A DNA stretch of 64,000 nucleotides from Thermoleophilia bacterium UBA2241 (GCA_002347645.1 DDYF01000047.1:1-64000), one strand, 5' to 3'. Counted from the stretch's first letter, positions 17,433-27,258 are shown. The notes: generated from the sequence alone by a model not told the origin. Program-made: numbers and translations.

Positions 17433-19934
17433 TCACTCCTCCCGGCCGTCCTCGGACTCGGGTGGTGGCGGCTCCGTCTCCGGGTCGTCGGCGCTTTCGC
17501 CTCCCGCCAACTGCGCCAGCAGGCGGGCGATCTCGTCGTCGTCCATGAGGACGGTCCTGGCCTTGCTCCCCTCGAAGCCCGACACGACGCCCATCTGCTC
17601 CATGATGTCGATGAGGCGTCCGGCGCGGGCGTAGCCGACGCGCAGCCGGCGCTGGAGTTGTGCGACCGACGCGGCGCCGATGGACGCCACCGTGCGGATC
17701 GCGTCGGGCAGGTACTCGTCCTCGCCGGCGGCCTGACTCGCGTCGGCGTCGGGTCCCGCCGGGTTCTCGAGGAGGTCTGCGCGGAACTCCGGCTTCGCCT
17801 GGCCGCGCCAATGCTCCGTGATGAGCTTCATCTCGCGTGCGGTCACGAACGCCCCCTGCACGCGCAGCGTTCGCGTGCTGCCGAGCGGGTGGAAGAGCAT
17901 GTCGCCCGAGCCCAGCAGACTCTCGGCGCCGCCCTGGTCGAGGATCACCCGGGAGTCCGTCTGCGACGAGACGGCGAACGCGATGCGCGACGGGATGTTG
18001 GTCTTGATCATCCCGGTGACCACGTCCACCGAGGGGCGCTGTGTGGCGACCACGAGGTGGACGCCGGCGCCACGCCCCAACTGACCGAGGCGGATCACGG
18101 CGTCCTCGACCTCCGACGGCGCCACCATCATGAGGTCCGCGAGTTCGTCCACGATGACCATGATGTACGGCAGCGGCTCCTCGCCGAGCTTCTCGAGCTT
18201 CTTGTTGAGGTCGCGGATGTTCTGCGCGCTGCCGTGGCGCGCCATGACCTCGTACCGGCGGTCCATCTCGCGGCAGATGTTGTCGAGCACGTAGCTCGCC
18301 TGCTTCATGTTGGTCACCACGGGCGCGAGCAGGTGAGGGATGCCGTCGAAGTTCGAGAGCTCGACCTTCTTCGGGTCGATCATGATCATACGCACCTGGT
18401 CGGGCGTCGCACGCAGGAGGATCGAGCTGATGAGCGCGTTGATGCAACCGCTCTTGCCCGAGCCGGTCGTGCCGGCGATCAGCAGGTGCACCATCTTGAC
18501 GAGGTCGGCGACGATGGGCTTGCCGGAGACGTCCTTGCCGAGCCAGAAGGCGAGCGGCGAGGCGTGTGGCGGGAAGGTCTGGTAGACGTCGCCGAGCGAG
18601 ACGTAGTTGGCCTCGACGTTGGGCACCTCGACGCCGACCGCCGTCTTGCCGGGGATCGGCGCCTGCACGCGGATGTCGGTGGCGGCGAGGGCGTAGGCGA
18701 GGTCGTCCTTGAGGCCGGCGACGCGGCTGACCTTGATCCCGGGCGCGAGCTGCAGTTCGTAGCGTGTCACCCGCGGGCCGGACACGGTACCGATGACGGT
18801 GGCCGGGATGTTGAAGTGCCCGAGGGTCTCGACCATGCGCTGCGAGACGGCGGAGACGGTCTGCGGTGCCTCTCCCCTGCCCGTCTCCATCCGTTGCAGC
18901 AGTTGCGGGTCGGGCGCCTGCCACACGCGGCGCTCGGTCCCGGCGAACGCGAGCACAGTCTCCTGGCCCTCGTCGCCGTCCTTCACGGCCTCGGCGAGGT
19001 TCAGCTGCTCGCCCTCGTCGACCACGGCGACCGGCTCCGGGACGGGCGCAGCGACGGGTGCGGCGCCGTACGACGACGCCGCGACGCCGAAGATCTCGGG
19101 TGCATCGTGGACGCCGTCGATGAGGCGCGGTCCCGCCGCGACGGCGGCCGGGGCGAGATCGAAGTCGGCAGGCCAGCGGTAGTGGGTGGCGGACTCGTCG
19201 GCCCCGACGACCGAAGTGAGGCCCTCGGAGGCCTCGACCACGCGCGTCTCCGCCTCGCGACGGCGCTCGCCCAGATCCGCCGCTTTGGCTCGCGCGGCGC
19301 GCCCGGCCTGCGCCACGCCTGCCCGCGAGCGCGCGGCCCACAGACCCAGCGACGACCCCGTCACGAGGACCACGGCGCCGACCCACAGGGCGACGACGAG
19401 CACGTCGACGCCGATGCCCCCGATGAACGGGTGGAGCAGGGCCCAAAGCCCCTCGCCGGCGGCGCCGCCGTGGGCTTCCATGTAGGCGTCGCGGAACAGC
19501 CGCTCCGGCCGCGCGCCGGCGAACATCCCGAAGGTGTCGGCGGTGGCCGCCAGCACGAACCCCGTCGCCAGTACGGCGAGGCCCACCGACAACGAGCGCC
19601 GCGGTCGCTGGTCCTCCCCGGCGGCCGCAACGTAGGCGGCGTACGCGAGCACGGGCGGCACCGCGTACGCCAGCAGACCGACGAACCAGGTCAGCGCCCC
19701 GGCGAGCCACGTGCCGAACGTCCCGCCGTCCCACCCGAAGTACAGTACGAAGGCGAGGAAGAGAGCCAGTGCCGCGCAGCAGATGGCCACCAGCTCGCGC
19801 CGGTGGTCCTTGCGCGGCGCGGCGTCACGCTCGACCGCGCGTCGCACCGGTCGCCGGGCGGCCGGCTTCGCCGGCCGCCGTGTGCGCCCATTCTCTCGCG
19901 CCGTCGCGCGTCGTGCCGTGCCTTGGCTGGCCAT
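17433..19934 (-). CDS. ftsK: DNA translocase FtsK/SpoIIIE
   Basis: This ATP-driven pump moves chromosomal DNA through the closing septum. The 833 residues contain a basic cytoplasmic N-terminus, four hydrophobic segments between about 47 and 200, a variable linker, the FtsK alpha/beta motor with Walker A GTTGSGKS near 480 and Walker B-type IVDELADLMM near 580, and a C-terminal gamma winged helix (SVAQLQRRLRVGYARAGRLI). The acidic tail is short. It stands alone between rnj and the promoter of the next operon. Confidence 0.95.
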   Translation of the reverse strand: MASQGTARRATARENGRTRRPAKPAARRPVRRAVERDAAPRKDHRRELVAICCAALALFLAFVLYFGWDGGTFGTWLAGALTWFVGLLAYAVPPVLAYAAYVAAAGEDQRPRRSLSVGLAVLATGFVLAATADTFGMFAGARPERLFRDAYMEAHGGAAGEGLWALLHPFIGGIGVDVLVVALWVGAVVLVTGSSLGLWAARSRAGVAQAGRAARAKAADLGERRREAETRVVEASEGLTSVVGADESATHYRWPADFDLAPAAVAAGPRLIDGVHDAPEIFGVAASSYGAAPVAAPVPEPVAVVDEGEQLNLAEAVKDGDEGQETVLAFAGTERRVWQAPDPQLLQRMETGRGEAPQTVSAVSQRMVETLGHFNIPATVIGTVSGPRVTRYELQLAPGIKVSRVAGLKDDLAYALAATDIRVQAPIPGKTAVGVEVPNVEANYVSLGDVYQTFPPHASPLAFWLGKDVSGKPIVADLVKMVHLLIAGTTGSGKSGCINALISSILLRATPDQVRMIMIDPKKVELSNFDGIPHLLAPVVTNMKQASYVLDNICREMDRRYEVMARHGSAQNIRDLNKKLEKLGEEPLPYIMVIVDELADLMMVAPSEVEDAVIRLGQLGRGAGVHLVVATQRPSVDVVTGMIKTNIPSRIAFAVSSQTDSRVILDQGGAESLLGSGDMLFHPLGSTRTLRVQGAFVTAREMKLITEHWRGQAKPEFRADLLENPAGPDADASQAAGEDEYLPDAIRTVASIGAASVAQLQRRLRVGYARAGRLIDIMEQMGVVSGFEGSKARTVLMDDDEIARLLAQLAGGESADDPETEPPPPESEDGREE

Positions 19935-20022
19935 AGGGATGTGTTCGACGCGCGGCCGCCCTTTCCCTAGGCGGGGGCTGTCCCGTCACGGCGGCGCCGA
20001 GGCACCGTACCGTGGGCTGCGG

Positions 20023-21687
20023 TCAGACTTCCACGACCATCGGCATGACCATCGGCCGCTGCCTGGTCTCACGGTAGACGAACTCGGAGAGCACCTCGCG
20101 GATGTCTTCCTTGATGAGGCGGTGCCCGGTCACGTGCTCCTTACCGAGGGTCTCGAGGAGGTCGTCGAGGACGGCCGCAGCCTTCTCGAGCACCTCCTGC
20201 TGGCGCTCGTCGTCGTGGAGGAAGCCGCGCGCCACGAGCTCGGGGCGTGCCACCGGCTCGCCGGTCTGGACATCGACGGTGACGACGGCGATGAGGATGC
20301 CGTCCTCGGCGAGCTTCTGGCGGTCGCGCAGGACGAGGCCCTCCTCGTCGCCCAGCTCGAAGCCGTCGACGAACACCATGCCGGTGTGGACCTTGTCGAC
20401 GACGTCGGCGTCGTCCGGGCCCAGCTCGAGGACGTCGCCGTTCTCGAGGATGAAGATCGACTCGTCGCCGATGCCGGCCTCGCGGGCGAGGTCGGCGTGG
20501 AGGTGCTGGTGGCGATACTCACCGTGGACGGGGATGAAGTACTGCGGACGGAGAAGGTTGAGCATCATGCGCATGTCGTCCTGGGCGGCGTGGCCCGAGA
20601 CATGGACGCCGCTCTCCTCCCCGTAGATCACCTTGGCCCCAGCCTTGAGCAGGCGGTTGATGGTCTCCATGACGCTGACCTCGTTGCCCGGGATCGGTTT
20701 CGCGCTGATGACGACGGTGTCCCCCTCGTTGAGTTCGACCTGCGGGTGATCGTCCCACGCCATCCGCGACAGGGCCGAGAGCGGCTCGCCCTGGCTGCCG
20801 GTCGCCAGGATGAGCAATTCGTCGGGCCGATGCTCGTCGATCTCGCTGAGTTTGACCATCGCGCCTTCGGGGACCTCGAGGTACCCGAGGTTGCGCGCGA
20901 TGTTGACGTTCTTCTGCATGGAGCGGCCGGCCACGGCGAACTTGCGCCCGTGAAGGTGGGCGATGCGCACGGCCTGCTGCACGCGATGGATGTGTGACGC
21001 GAACGACGCCAGGATCACCCGTCCCTCCGCCTCGGCGAAGATCTGGTGGAACGCCTGGCCGACCACACTCTCGGAAGCGGTCGATCCCGGCACCTCCGCG
21101 TTCGTCGAGTCGGCGAGCAAGGCGAGGACGCCGCGCTGTCCGAGCTGCGCGAACGTGTTGACGTCGGTGATGCGTCCGTCGATCGGCGTGTGGTCGAACT
21201 TGTAGTCGCCGGTGAACACGATGGGGCCGTGCGCCGTCTCGATGACGATCGCCAGCGCGTCGGGCACGCTGTGGCTCACGGCGACGAACGAGACGCCGAA
21301 TGGCCCGAGTTCGAGCTCACGGCCTTCCGCGACCTCGTTGACGCTGACGCTCTTGATGAGCCCATGCTCGTCGAGCTTGGACTTGGCGAACGCCAGCGCC
21401 AGCTTGCTCCCGTACACGGGAACGTTGAGCTGCTTGAGGATGAACGGCAGCGCGCCGAAGTGGTCTTCGTGCCCGTGCGTGATCAGGAACGCCAGGACGT
21501 CGGCGCGGCGCTCGAGCAGGTAGGCGATATCGGGCAGCACGAGGTCGATGCCGAACATGTCGTCGCGCGGGAAGGCGAGGCCGCAGTCGACGACGACGAT
21601 CTTGCCGTGGTACTCCACGGCGGTCATGTTCTTCCCTATCTCGCCGAGGCCCCCGATGGGGATGATGCGCACGCGGTCGTCGTTCAT
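20023..21687 (-). CDS. rnj: Ribonuclease J
   Basis: This metallo-beta-lactamase/beta-CASP nuclease combines 5'-3' exonuclease and endonuclease activity in mRNA decay and rRNA maturation. The metal-binding motif HGHEDH is at 71-76; further ligands are visible in SHSVPD, FTGDYKFDH and the VSGHAAQDD and PVHGEYRH segments. At 554 residues it is standard length, with the usual C-terminal domain. The ATG overlaps the dapA stop in ATGA. The dapB-dapA-rnj order is common in actinobacteria. Confidence 0.96.
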   Translation of the reverse strand: MNDDRVRIIPIGGLGEIGKNMTAVEYHGKIVVVDCGLAFPRDDMFGIDLVLPDIAYLLERRADVLAFLITHGHEDHFGALPFILKQLNVPVYGSKLALAFAKSKLDEHGLIKSVSVNEVAEGRELELGPFGVSFVAVSHSVPDALAIVIETAHGPIVFTGDYKFDHTPIDGRITDVNTFAQLGQRGVLALLADSTNAEVPGSTASESVVGQAFHQIFAEAEGRVILASFASHIHRVQQAVRIAHLHGRKFAVAGRSMQKNVNIARNLGYLEVPEGAMVKLSEIDEHRPDELLILATGSQGEPLSALSRMAWDDHPQVELNEGDTVVISAKPIPGNEVSVMETINRLLKAGAKVIYGEESGVHVSGHAAQDDMRMMLNLLRPQYFIPVHGEYRHQHLHADLAREAGIGDESIFILENGDVLELGPDDADVVDKVHTGMVFVDGFELGDEEGLVLRDRQKLAEDGILIAVVTVDVQTGEPVARPELVARGFLHDDERQQEVLEKAAAVLDDLLETLGKEHVTGHRLIKEDIREVLSEFVYRETRQRPMVMPMVVEV

Positions 21688-22568
21688 GCCGACAAGGCTC
21701 CAATCTCGCGAAGTGCCGTGGCGATGACGGCGCGTTCATGCTCGTCGGCGGTGACGAGGGGAAGGCGCAGCCCTCCGACCCTGTGGCCGAGGAGGTCGAG
21801 CGCCTCTTTGACGGGGATCGGGTTCGTCGTCACGAAGAGCGCTTTGAACAAGGGCAGCAACTCACCGTTGATCGCCTCGGCCGCGGCAAGCTCCCCCTCG
21901 CGTGCCAGACTCGCCATCTCGGCCATCCGCGGGCCGGCGACGTGGCTCGCCACGCTGATACCGCCGAGACCGCCGCGGCGCACCACGTCGAGCAGCATGT
22001 CGTCGTTGCCCGCGTAGACGCCGAGCCCGTCGATCGCGCAGACGCGGTCGAGTTCGTCCAGGTCCGGGTTGGCCTGCTTCACTGCGACGATGGAGTCGAT
22101 CTCGGCCAGCGTCGCCAGCGCGGCCGCCGGCAGGTTCACCCCGGAGCGCCCGGGGATGTTGTAGATGACGATGGGCAGGTCGGTCGCGGCCGCGATCGCG
22201 CGGAAGTGCTCGACGAGGCCGCGCACCGGCGGTTTGTTGTAGTACGGCGTCACGACGAGCGCGGCGTGGGCGCCGCAGCGCTCGGCAGCGCGCGTCAACT
22301 CGATGCTGTGGCGCGTGTCATATGTGCCCGTGCCAGCGATGACCGGCGCGCGGTCGCCGACGGCGGCGAGGACAACGCGCAACAGTTCCAGCTTCTCGTC
22401 GTCAGTCAGCGTCGGCGACTCGCCCGTGGTCCCCGCGACGACGAGGCCCTCGGAGCCGTTGTCGAGAAGCCAGTGAGCAAGGCGGTCGGCGCCGCCGTAG
22501 TCGACGGCCAGGTCGTCGTCGAAGGGCGTCACCATGGCCGTGAGGATCGTGCCGAAGTCAGGTCTCAT
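21684..22568 (-). CDS. dapA: 4-hydroxy-tetrahydrodipicolinate synthase
   Basis: It condenses pyruvate with aspartate semialdehyde, the first committed step to diaminopimelate. The TIM-barrel motifs are present: AGTTGES at 45-51, the VTPYYNKP loop near 106-113 with its tyrosine, YNIPGRSG at 137-144, and the Schiff-base lysine at about K164 in VAVKQAN, where many homologues have IKEA. The 294 residues are full length. It lies 33 bases after dapB and overlaps rnj by four bases. Confidence 0.95.
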   Translation of the reverse strand: MRPDFGTILTAMVTPFDDDLAVDYGGADRLAHWLLDNGSEGLVVAGTTGESPTLTDDEKLELLRVVLAAVGDRAPVIAGTGTYDTRHSIELTRAAERCGAHAALVVTPYYNKPPVRGLVEHFRAIAAATDLPIVIYNIPGRSGVNLPAAALATLAEIDSIVAVKQANPDLDELDRVCAIDGLGVYAGNDDMLLDVVRRGGLGGISVASHVAGPRMAEMASLAREGELAAAEAINGELLPLFKALFVTTNPIPVKEALDLLGHRVGGLRLPLVTADEHERAVIATALREIGALSA

Positions 22569-22601
22569 TCTCGCCCCCTCGCCGTCGCTGTGCTGTGTCG
22601 C

Positions 22602-23354
22602 TCAGTCAAGCAGGTTCTCCAAGCCGACCACCGTTTCCTTGAGGCTGGTGACGGCACGAAGGGCGAGGAGCACACCGCCCATGAAGCACGAACGCGAGTA
22701 CGAGTCGTGCCGGATCGTGAGCAGTTCGTCGCCGCCGCCGAGAAGCACTTCTTGGTGCGCGACGAGACCCGGGATCCGGACGCTGTGGACTCGCACGCCA
22801 TCGGCGTCGAGGCCGCGCGAGGGCGCGTCTCCGGGGACGGGGTGCAGCCCAGCGCCGCCGGACGCTGCCATGAGGCGGGCCGTGTACAGCGCGGTCCCCG
22901 ACGGCGCGTCCTTCTTGCTCGCTTCGTGCAGCTCGACGATCTCGGCCGTGCCGAAGAAGCGCGCCGCCTCCGCCGCGAAGCGCATCATGAGGACGGCGCC
23001 GAGGGCGAAGTTCGTCGCGACCACGCACCCCACGTCGCCGCCGGCGGCGACGGCGCGCAGCTCGTCGATCTGCTCGGGGCGCAGTCCGGTCGCTCCGACC
23101 ACGGTCGGGACGCCGGCCTCGAGCAGTGTCCGGGTGTTGTCAAAGACGGAGGCCGGCAGGCTGAACTCGACGGCCGCGCCGTAGGTGGCGGCCGCCAGCG
23201 CGTCGCGGAGCGACGCGTAGGCCGGCACGCCTTCGGCGCCGTCGATCTTCGGGTCGACGATCGCCGCGAGCCTCATGTCGTCCTGGGCGCCCACCGTCGC
23301 GGCCGTCAGCGAGCCCATCTTGCCCTTGCCGCCCACCACCAGCACGTCGGTCAT
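22602..23354 (-). CDS. dapB: 4-hydroxy-tetrahydrodipicolinate reductase
   Basis: It reduces hydroxytetrahydrodipicolinate with NAD(P)H. The 250 residues show the nucleotide-binding GGKGKMG near 8-14, VVGATGL near 92-98, and the active-site stretch ELHEASKKDAPSGTA, in which the catalytic His and Lys positions of E. coli DapB are kept. The ATG at 23354 has AGAGAGGAG four bases ahead and is preferred to an upstream in-frame start. It precedes dapA in the operon. Confidence 0.95.
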   Translation of the reverse strand: MTDVLVVGGKGKMGSLTAATVGAQDDMRLAAIVDPKIDGAEGVPAYASLRDALAAATYGAAVEFSLPASVFDNTRTLLEAGVPTVVGATGLRPEQIDELRAVAAGGDVGCVVATNFALGAVLMMRFAAEAARFFGTAEIVELHEASKKDAPSGTALYTARLMAASGGAGLHPVPGDAPSRGLDADGVRVHSVRIPGLVAHQEVLLGGGDELLTIRHDSYSRSCFMGGVLLALRAVTSLKETVVGLENLLD

Positions 23355-23406
23355 GACGCTCCTCTCTTGTGGCGCGCACAAGGGGGATGCCGAAGGCCCA
23401 TGCCGC

Positions 23407-24675
23407 TCATCGTTCCTCCCACGCGAATCCCTGGGTCACGGCACGATACGGACTCGCGTCCGGCCCGATGCACGCCGTCGACCATGTGTCCAGGTCCCAG
23501 TAGCGCCGCACCGCCGCACGCGCGTCGTCGACGGTGACTGCGTCGATGCGCGCGAGGATGTCGTCGACGCTGAGCACGGGCTGCCCCGTCAGGACGGACC
23601 GGCCCAGCGCCTGCATGCGGCTGCCGGGGCTCTCCATCGACAGCACCGTCTGCCCCTTGAGGTGGTTGCGCGCCCGCTCGACGGCGGCCTCGGTCATGTC
23701 GTCCTCGAGGCCGCCGAGCACGTCGAGGATGATGCGCAGAGCGTCGTCGACGGCCTCGGCACGCGAGCCCACGTACACCGCCGTCATGCCCGTGTCGGCG
23801 TACAGAGTGGTGTACGAGTAGACAGAGTAGGCGAGGCCGCGCTTCTCGCGCACCTCCTGAAAGAGCCGCGAGCTCCACGAGCCGCCGAGGATCGTGTCGA
23901 CGACGAAGGCGGCGAACCGGTCGTCGTCGCCGCGCCGCGGGCCAGGACCCCCGAGGCACACGTGGTACTGCTCGGTGTCCTTGCGTGTGAAGCTGGCGAC
24001 GTGGCGCGGCGCCGGCAAGGCGCCGTCGGCGCGCGGCACGACGACTCCCGGCTCGGGCTGGAAGTGCCGCGCCGCCAGATCGCACAACAGGGCGTGGTCG
24101 ATGTGGCCCGCCGCCGCCACGACGATGCCGCGATTCACGTAGTGCGCCTCGTGATAGGCGCCGACGGTCTCGCGGTCCATGCGGGCCAGTGTCTCAGTAC
24201 GTCCGATGATGGGCCGGCCCAGTGGATGGTCGCCGAAAACGGCGGCGGCGAGGTCGTCGTGGATGACCTCGATGGGCGAGTCCTCGTACATGGCGACCTC
24301 TTCGAGCACGACCTCGCGCTCCTGGTCGAGCTCGGCGAAGGTCGGACGCGCCACCATCTCCGCGAGCAGCTCGAAGGCGCGCTCGAGGTCCTCGTCGAGA
24401 CAGCGCGCGTGCACGATCGTGTGCTCGCGCGACGTGGCGGCGTTGGGTTCGGCGCCCATGTCGTCGAACAGGTGCGCGATGTCCCACGACGAGAAGCGCT
24501 CGGACCCCTTGAAGATGAGGTGCTCGATGAAGTGCGAGACGCCGCCGAGTTCCGGCGGTTCGAGCCGGGACCCGGCGGCGACCCACAGGCCGAGCGCCAC
24601 CGAGCGGACGCCCTCGAGACGCTCGCTGGCGACGCGCAGGCTGTTGTCGAGCGTTACGAGCTCGTAGGCCTCGAT
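23407..24675 (-). CDS. M16 family zinc peptidase, apparent ATC start
   Basis: This pitrilysin-family protease has the inverted zinc motif H48-x-x-E51-H52 (HFIEH), the downstream glutamate region EEVAMYED near 127, and the second M16 domain (RLFQEVREKRGLAYSVYS). Homologues often sit beside pnp, as here. The first 25 codons (EAYELVTLDNSLRVASERLEG) match the conserved first strand of the family but contain no ATG or GTG, and none occurs upstream in frame. GGGAGG lies six bases before an ATC at 24675, giving 422 residues. The fallback GTG at 24600 would remove the first strand. The natural substrate is unknown. Confidence 0.85.
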   Translation of the reverse strand: MEAYELVTLDNSLRVASERLEGVRSVALGLWVAAGSRLEPPELGGVSHFIEHLIFKGSERFSSWDIAHLFDDMGAEPNAATSREHTIVHARCLDEDLERAFELLAEMVARPTFAELDQEREVVLEEVAMYEDSPIEVIHDDLAAAVFGDHPLGRPIIGRTETLARMDRETVGAYHEAHYVNRGIVVAAAGHIDHALLCDLAARHFQPEPGVVVPRADGALPAPRHVASFTRKDTEQYHVCLGGPGPRRGDDDRFAAFVVDTILGGSWSSRLFQEVREKRGLAYSVYSYTTLYADTGMTAVYVGSRAEAVDDALRIILDVLGGLEDDMTEAAVERARNHLKGQTVLSMESPGSRMQALGRSVLTGQPVLSVDDILARIDAVTVDDARAAVRRYWDLDTWSTACIGPDASPYRAVTQGFAWEER

Positions 24676-24694
24676 CGCGGGCCTCCCGGCATCG

Positions 24695-26794
24695 TCACTG
24701 GTTGTCGGGCAGCGTGAGCGGCTTGAGGCCGATGCGGTTGCGCGCCTTGTCGATCTCGACGACCTCGACGGTGACGGTGTCGCCGCGCTTCACCACGTCC
24801 TCGACCGACTTCACGCGCTCGCCCTTCTGGCCAAGACGCGAGATGTGGATGAGGCCGTCCGTGCCCTTCTTGAGCTCGATGAAGGCGCCGAAGTCGGTGG
24901 TCTTGACGACACGGCCCGTGAACACGTCGCCGACCTCGATCTCCTTGGTCATCGCCGTGATGCGCCCGATGACGCCGTCGGCCGCCTCCTGATCGGGGGC
25001 GCAGATGAAGATAGTGCCGTCGTCTTCGATGTCGATGTCGACGCCGAACTCGTCGGTCATGCCGCGGATCGTCTCGCCGCCCTTGCCGATCACGAGGCCG
25101 ATCTGGTCGGGGTTGATCTGGATGGTGAAGATGCGCGGCGCGTACTGCGAGAGCTCGGGGCGCGGCTCGGGGAGCGTCGCCCGCATCTTCTCGAGGATCT
25201 GCAGTCGCGCCCGCTTGGCCTGCGCGAGGGCTTCGCTGAGGATCGCGAAGGTCACGCCGCTGATCTTGATGTCCATCTGCAGGGCCGTGATGCCGTTCGC
25301 CGTGCCCGCGACCTTGAAGTCCATGTCGCCGAGGTGGTCCTCGACACCGGCGATGTCGGTGAGCACGACGTAGGCGTCGCCTTCCTTGATGAGGCCCATG
25401 GCGATGCCGGCGACGGCAGCCTTGACAGGCACGCCGGCGTCGAACAACGACAGGCTCGAGCCGCAGACGCTCGCCATGGAGGACGAGCCGTTGCTCTCGA
25501 GGATCTCACTGACGAGACGCAGGGTGTACGGGAACTCGACCTCGTCGGGAAGCACGGGCAGGAGCGCGCGCTCGGCGAGGGCGCCGTGCCCGATGTCGCG
25601 GCGCTTTGGCCCGCGCATGAAGCCGGTCTCGCCCACCGAGTACGGCGGGAAGTTGTAGTGGTGGATGTAGCGCTTCTTCTCGGTGAGGCTGAGGTCGTCG
25701 ATGCGCTGGAACTCGCCGGTGCCACCGAGCGTGCTCATGGTGAGGGCCTGTGTCTGGCCGCGCGTGAACAGGGCGCTGCCGTGCGTACGCGGGATGACGC
25801 CCACCTCGCAGGTGATCTCGCGGATGTCCTCGGTGCCGCGGCCATCGGGGCGGCGCTTCTCGACGGCGATGCGCCGCCGGATGATGTCCTTCTCGAGCTT
25901 GGCGAAGGCGCGCCGCACCTGGACGAGGCGCTCGGCGTCGACGTCGTCGCCGCCGGCGAGCGCCTCGACGCCCTCGGCGCGCAACGCGCTCGTGCCGTCC
26001 TGCCGTTCCTTCTTGTCGACGAGCTGTGTGACGCGGTCCATCTCGGCGCCGTACTTGGCCTGGACCTCGGCGAAGACGCCGGCGTCGACGCTGAACTCGG
26101 GGACATCCCACTTTGGCTTGCCGACCAGCTTCTGGAGCTCGAGCTGTACGTCGACGAGCTTCTTGATCTCCTCGTGGGCGATCTTCAGCGCCTCGACGAT
26201 CTGGCTCTCGTCCGCCTCTTTCGCCCCGGCCTCGACCATGACGATCGCGTCGCGCGTGCCGGTGACGACGAGATCGAAGGTGGACTCGTCCTGGATCTGG
26301 GTCAGCGTCGGGTTGACGACATACTGCCCGTCGATGTAGCCCATGCGGACCGAACCGACGGGGCCGCCGAACGGGATCTCCGAGATCGTCAACGCCGCGG
26401 AGGCGCCCAGAGTGGCGAGGACGTCATGAGCGTTCTCGAGGTCGACGGAGAACGTCGTCGCGACGATGTGCACCTCGTTCATGAAGCCCTTGGGGAACAA
26501 CGGCCGGATGGGGCGGTCGATCTGGCGGGCCGCCAGGATCGCCTTCTCGCTGGGCCGCGACTCGCGCTTGATGAACCCACCGGGGATCTTGCCGGCCGCG
26601 TAGTGGCGCTCTTCCACGTCGACCGTGAGCGGGAAGAAGTCCTGCCCCTCACGGGTCTCGTCGCGGACGGTCGCCGCGACCAATACCACGGTGTCCCCAC
26701 AGCGGACGAGCACGGCGCCGCTCGCCTGCTTGGCGAGCCTGCCGGTCTCGAGGGAGATCGTCTTGCCGGCGATCTCAACGTCTAGTCTCTTCAT
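24695..26794 (-). CDS. pnp: Polyribonucleotide nucleotidyltransferase (PNPase)
   Basis: It degrades RNA 3' to 5' by phosphorolysis. The 699 residues hold two RNase PH domains separated by a helical domain, the second PH core near 320-540, then KH (GKGGETIRGMTDEFG near 555-570) and S1 (VVKTTDFGAFIELKKG near 630-645). The ATG at 26794 has AAGGAAGAG just ahead; a longer frame would run into rpsO. It follows rpsO after 100 bases, the classical rpsO-pnp order, and precedes the M16 gene by 19. Confidence 0.97.
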   Translation of the reverse strand: MKRLDVEIAGKTISLETGRLAKQASGAVLVRCGDTVVLVAATVRDETREGQDFFPLTVDVEERHYAAGKIPGGFIKRESRPSEKAILAARQIDRPIRPLFPKGFMNEVHIVATTFSVDLENAHDVLATLGASAALTISEIPFGGPVGSVRMGYIDGQYVVNPTLTQIQDESTFDLVVTGTRDAIVMVEAGAKEADESQIVEALKIAHEEIKKLVDVQLELQKLVGKPKWDVPEFSVDAGVFAEVQAKYGAEMDRVTQLVDKKERQDGTSALRAEGVEALAGGDDVDAERLVQVRRAFAKLEKDIIRRRIAVEKRRPDGRGTEDIREITCEVGVIPRTHGSALFTRGQTQALTMSTLGGTGEFQRIDDLSLTEKKRYIHHYNFPPYSVGETGFMRGPKRRDIGHGALAERALLPVLPDEVEFPYTLRLVSEILESNGSSSMASVCGSSLSLFDAGVPVKAAVAGIAMGLIKEGDAYVVLTDIAGVEDHLGDMDFKVAGTANGITALQMDIKISGVTFAILSEALAQAKRARLQILEKMRATLPEPRPELSQYAPRIFTIQINPDQIGLVIGKGGETIRGMTDEFGVDIDIEDDGTIFICAPDQEAADGVIGRITAMTKEIEVGDVFTGRVVKTTDFGAFIELKKGTDGLIHISRLGQKGERVKSVEDVVKRGDTVTVEVVEIDKARNRIGLKPLTLPDNQ

Positions 26795-26894
26795 CTCTTC
26801 CTTCGTCTTCCTTCCGTCCCCCGTGCCGGAGTGCACGAGGCGTCCGTCCGCGTGGGATCTGGACGTGGGTGGATTGTCGGGCTCGAGCCTCCGC

Positions 26895-27164
26895 CTACTT
26901 GCGGAGCTCGAGCTCCTTGACGAGCGCGCGGTAGCGCTCGACATCGCGTGACTGCAGGTAGTCGAGGAGACGCCGGCGGTGGCCGACCATCTTCAACAGA
27001 CCGCGCCGCGAATGGTGGTCCTTCTTGTGCGTCTTGAGGTGCTCGGTGAGGGCGTCGATGCGCGCCGTGAGGAGCGCGATCTGTACCTCGGGGGATCCGG
27101 TGTCGCCGTCGTGCTTGGCGTGCTTGGCGATGATCTCGAGCTTGTCTTCCTTGAGGAATGCCAG
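26895..27164 (-). CDS. rpsO: Ribosomal protein S15, probable CTG start
   Basis: S15 is a primary 16S rRNA-binding protein of the small-subunit platform. The diagnostic core is present ([41 protein letters not shown]). Starting at CTG 27164 gives 89 residues, the usual S15 length, and an opening AFLKEDK like other S15 proteins. A near-perfect ribosome site GGAGGTGA lies five bases before that CTG. The only nearby canonical start, GTG 27173, overlaps this ribosome site with only about three bases of spacing after GGAGG and would add three residues. It is followed by pnp. Confidence 0.93.
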   Translation of the reverse strand: MAFLKEDKLEIIAKHAKHDGDTGSPEVQIALLTARIDALTEHLKTHKKDHHSRRGLLKMVGHRRRLLDYLQSRDVERYRALVKELELRK

Positions 27165-27180
27165 GGGACTCACCTCCCTC

Positions 27181-27198
27181 CCGGCGCGTCCGCGCCGG
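27181..27198 (-). promoter_or_regulatory. Hairpin just upstream of the rpsO ribosome site
   Basis: CCGGCGCG-TC-CGCGCCGG is a near-perfect inverted repeat within the rpsO leader, ending about two bases before the GGGAGG ribosome site. S15 represses its own mRNA through leader structures in several bacteria, so this is a plausible control element, but the S15 recognition features cannot be confirmed by eye. Confidence 0.4.
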
Positions 27199-27258
27199 GG
27201 TACTCCTGAGACCCAGTCGCGGGTCGGCGGCCCGTGACCGAGAGACGGTCGAGCGGCT

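Noticed and set aside
26795..26944. Longer pnp reading through an upstream start
   Set aside because: It would overlap rpsO and adds a low-quality Ser/Arg-rich N-terminus; ATG 26794 has a ribosome site and matches the family.
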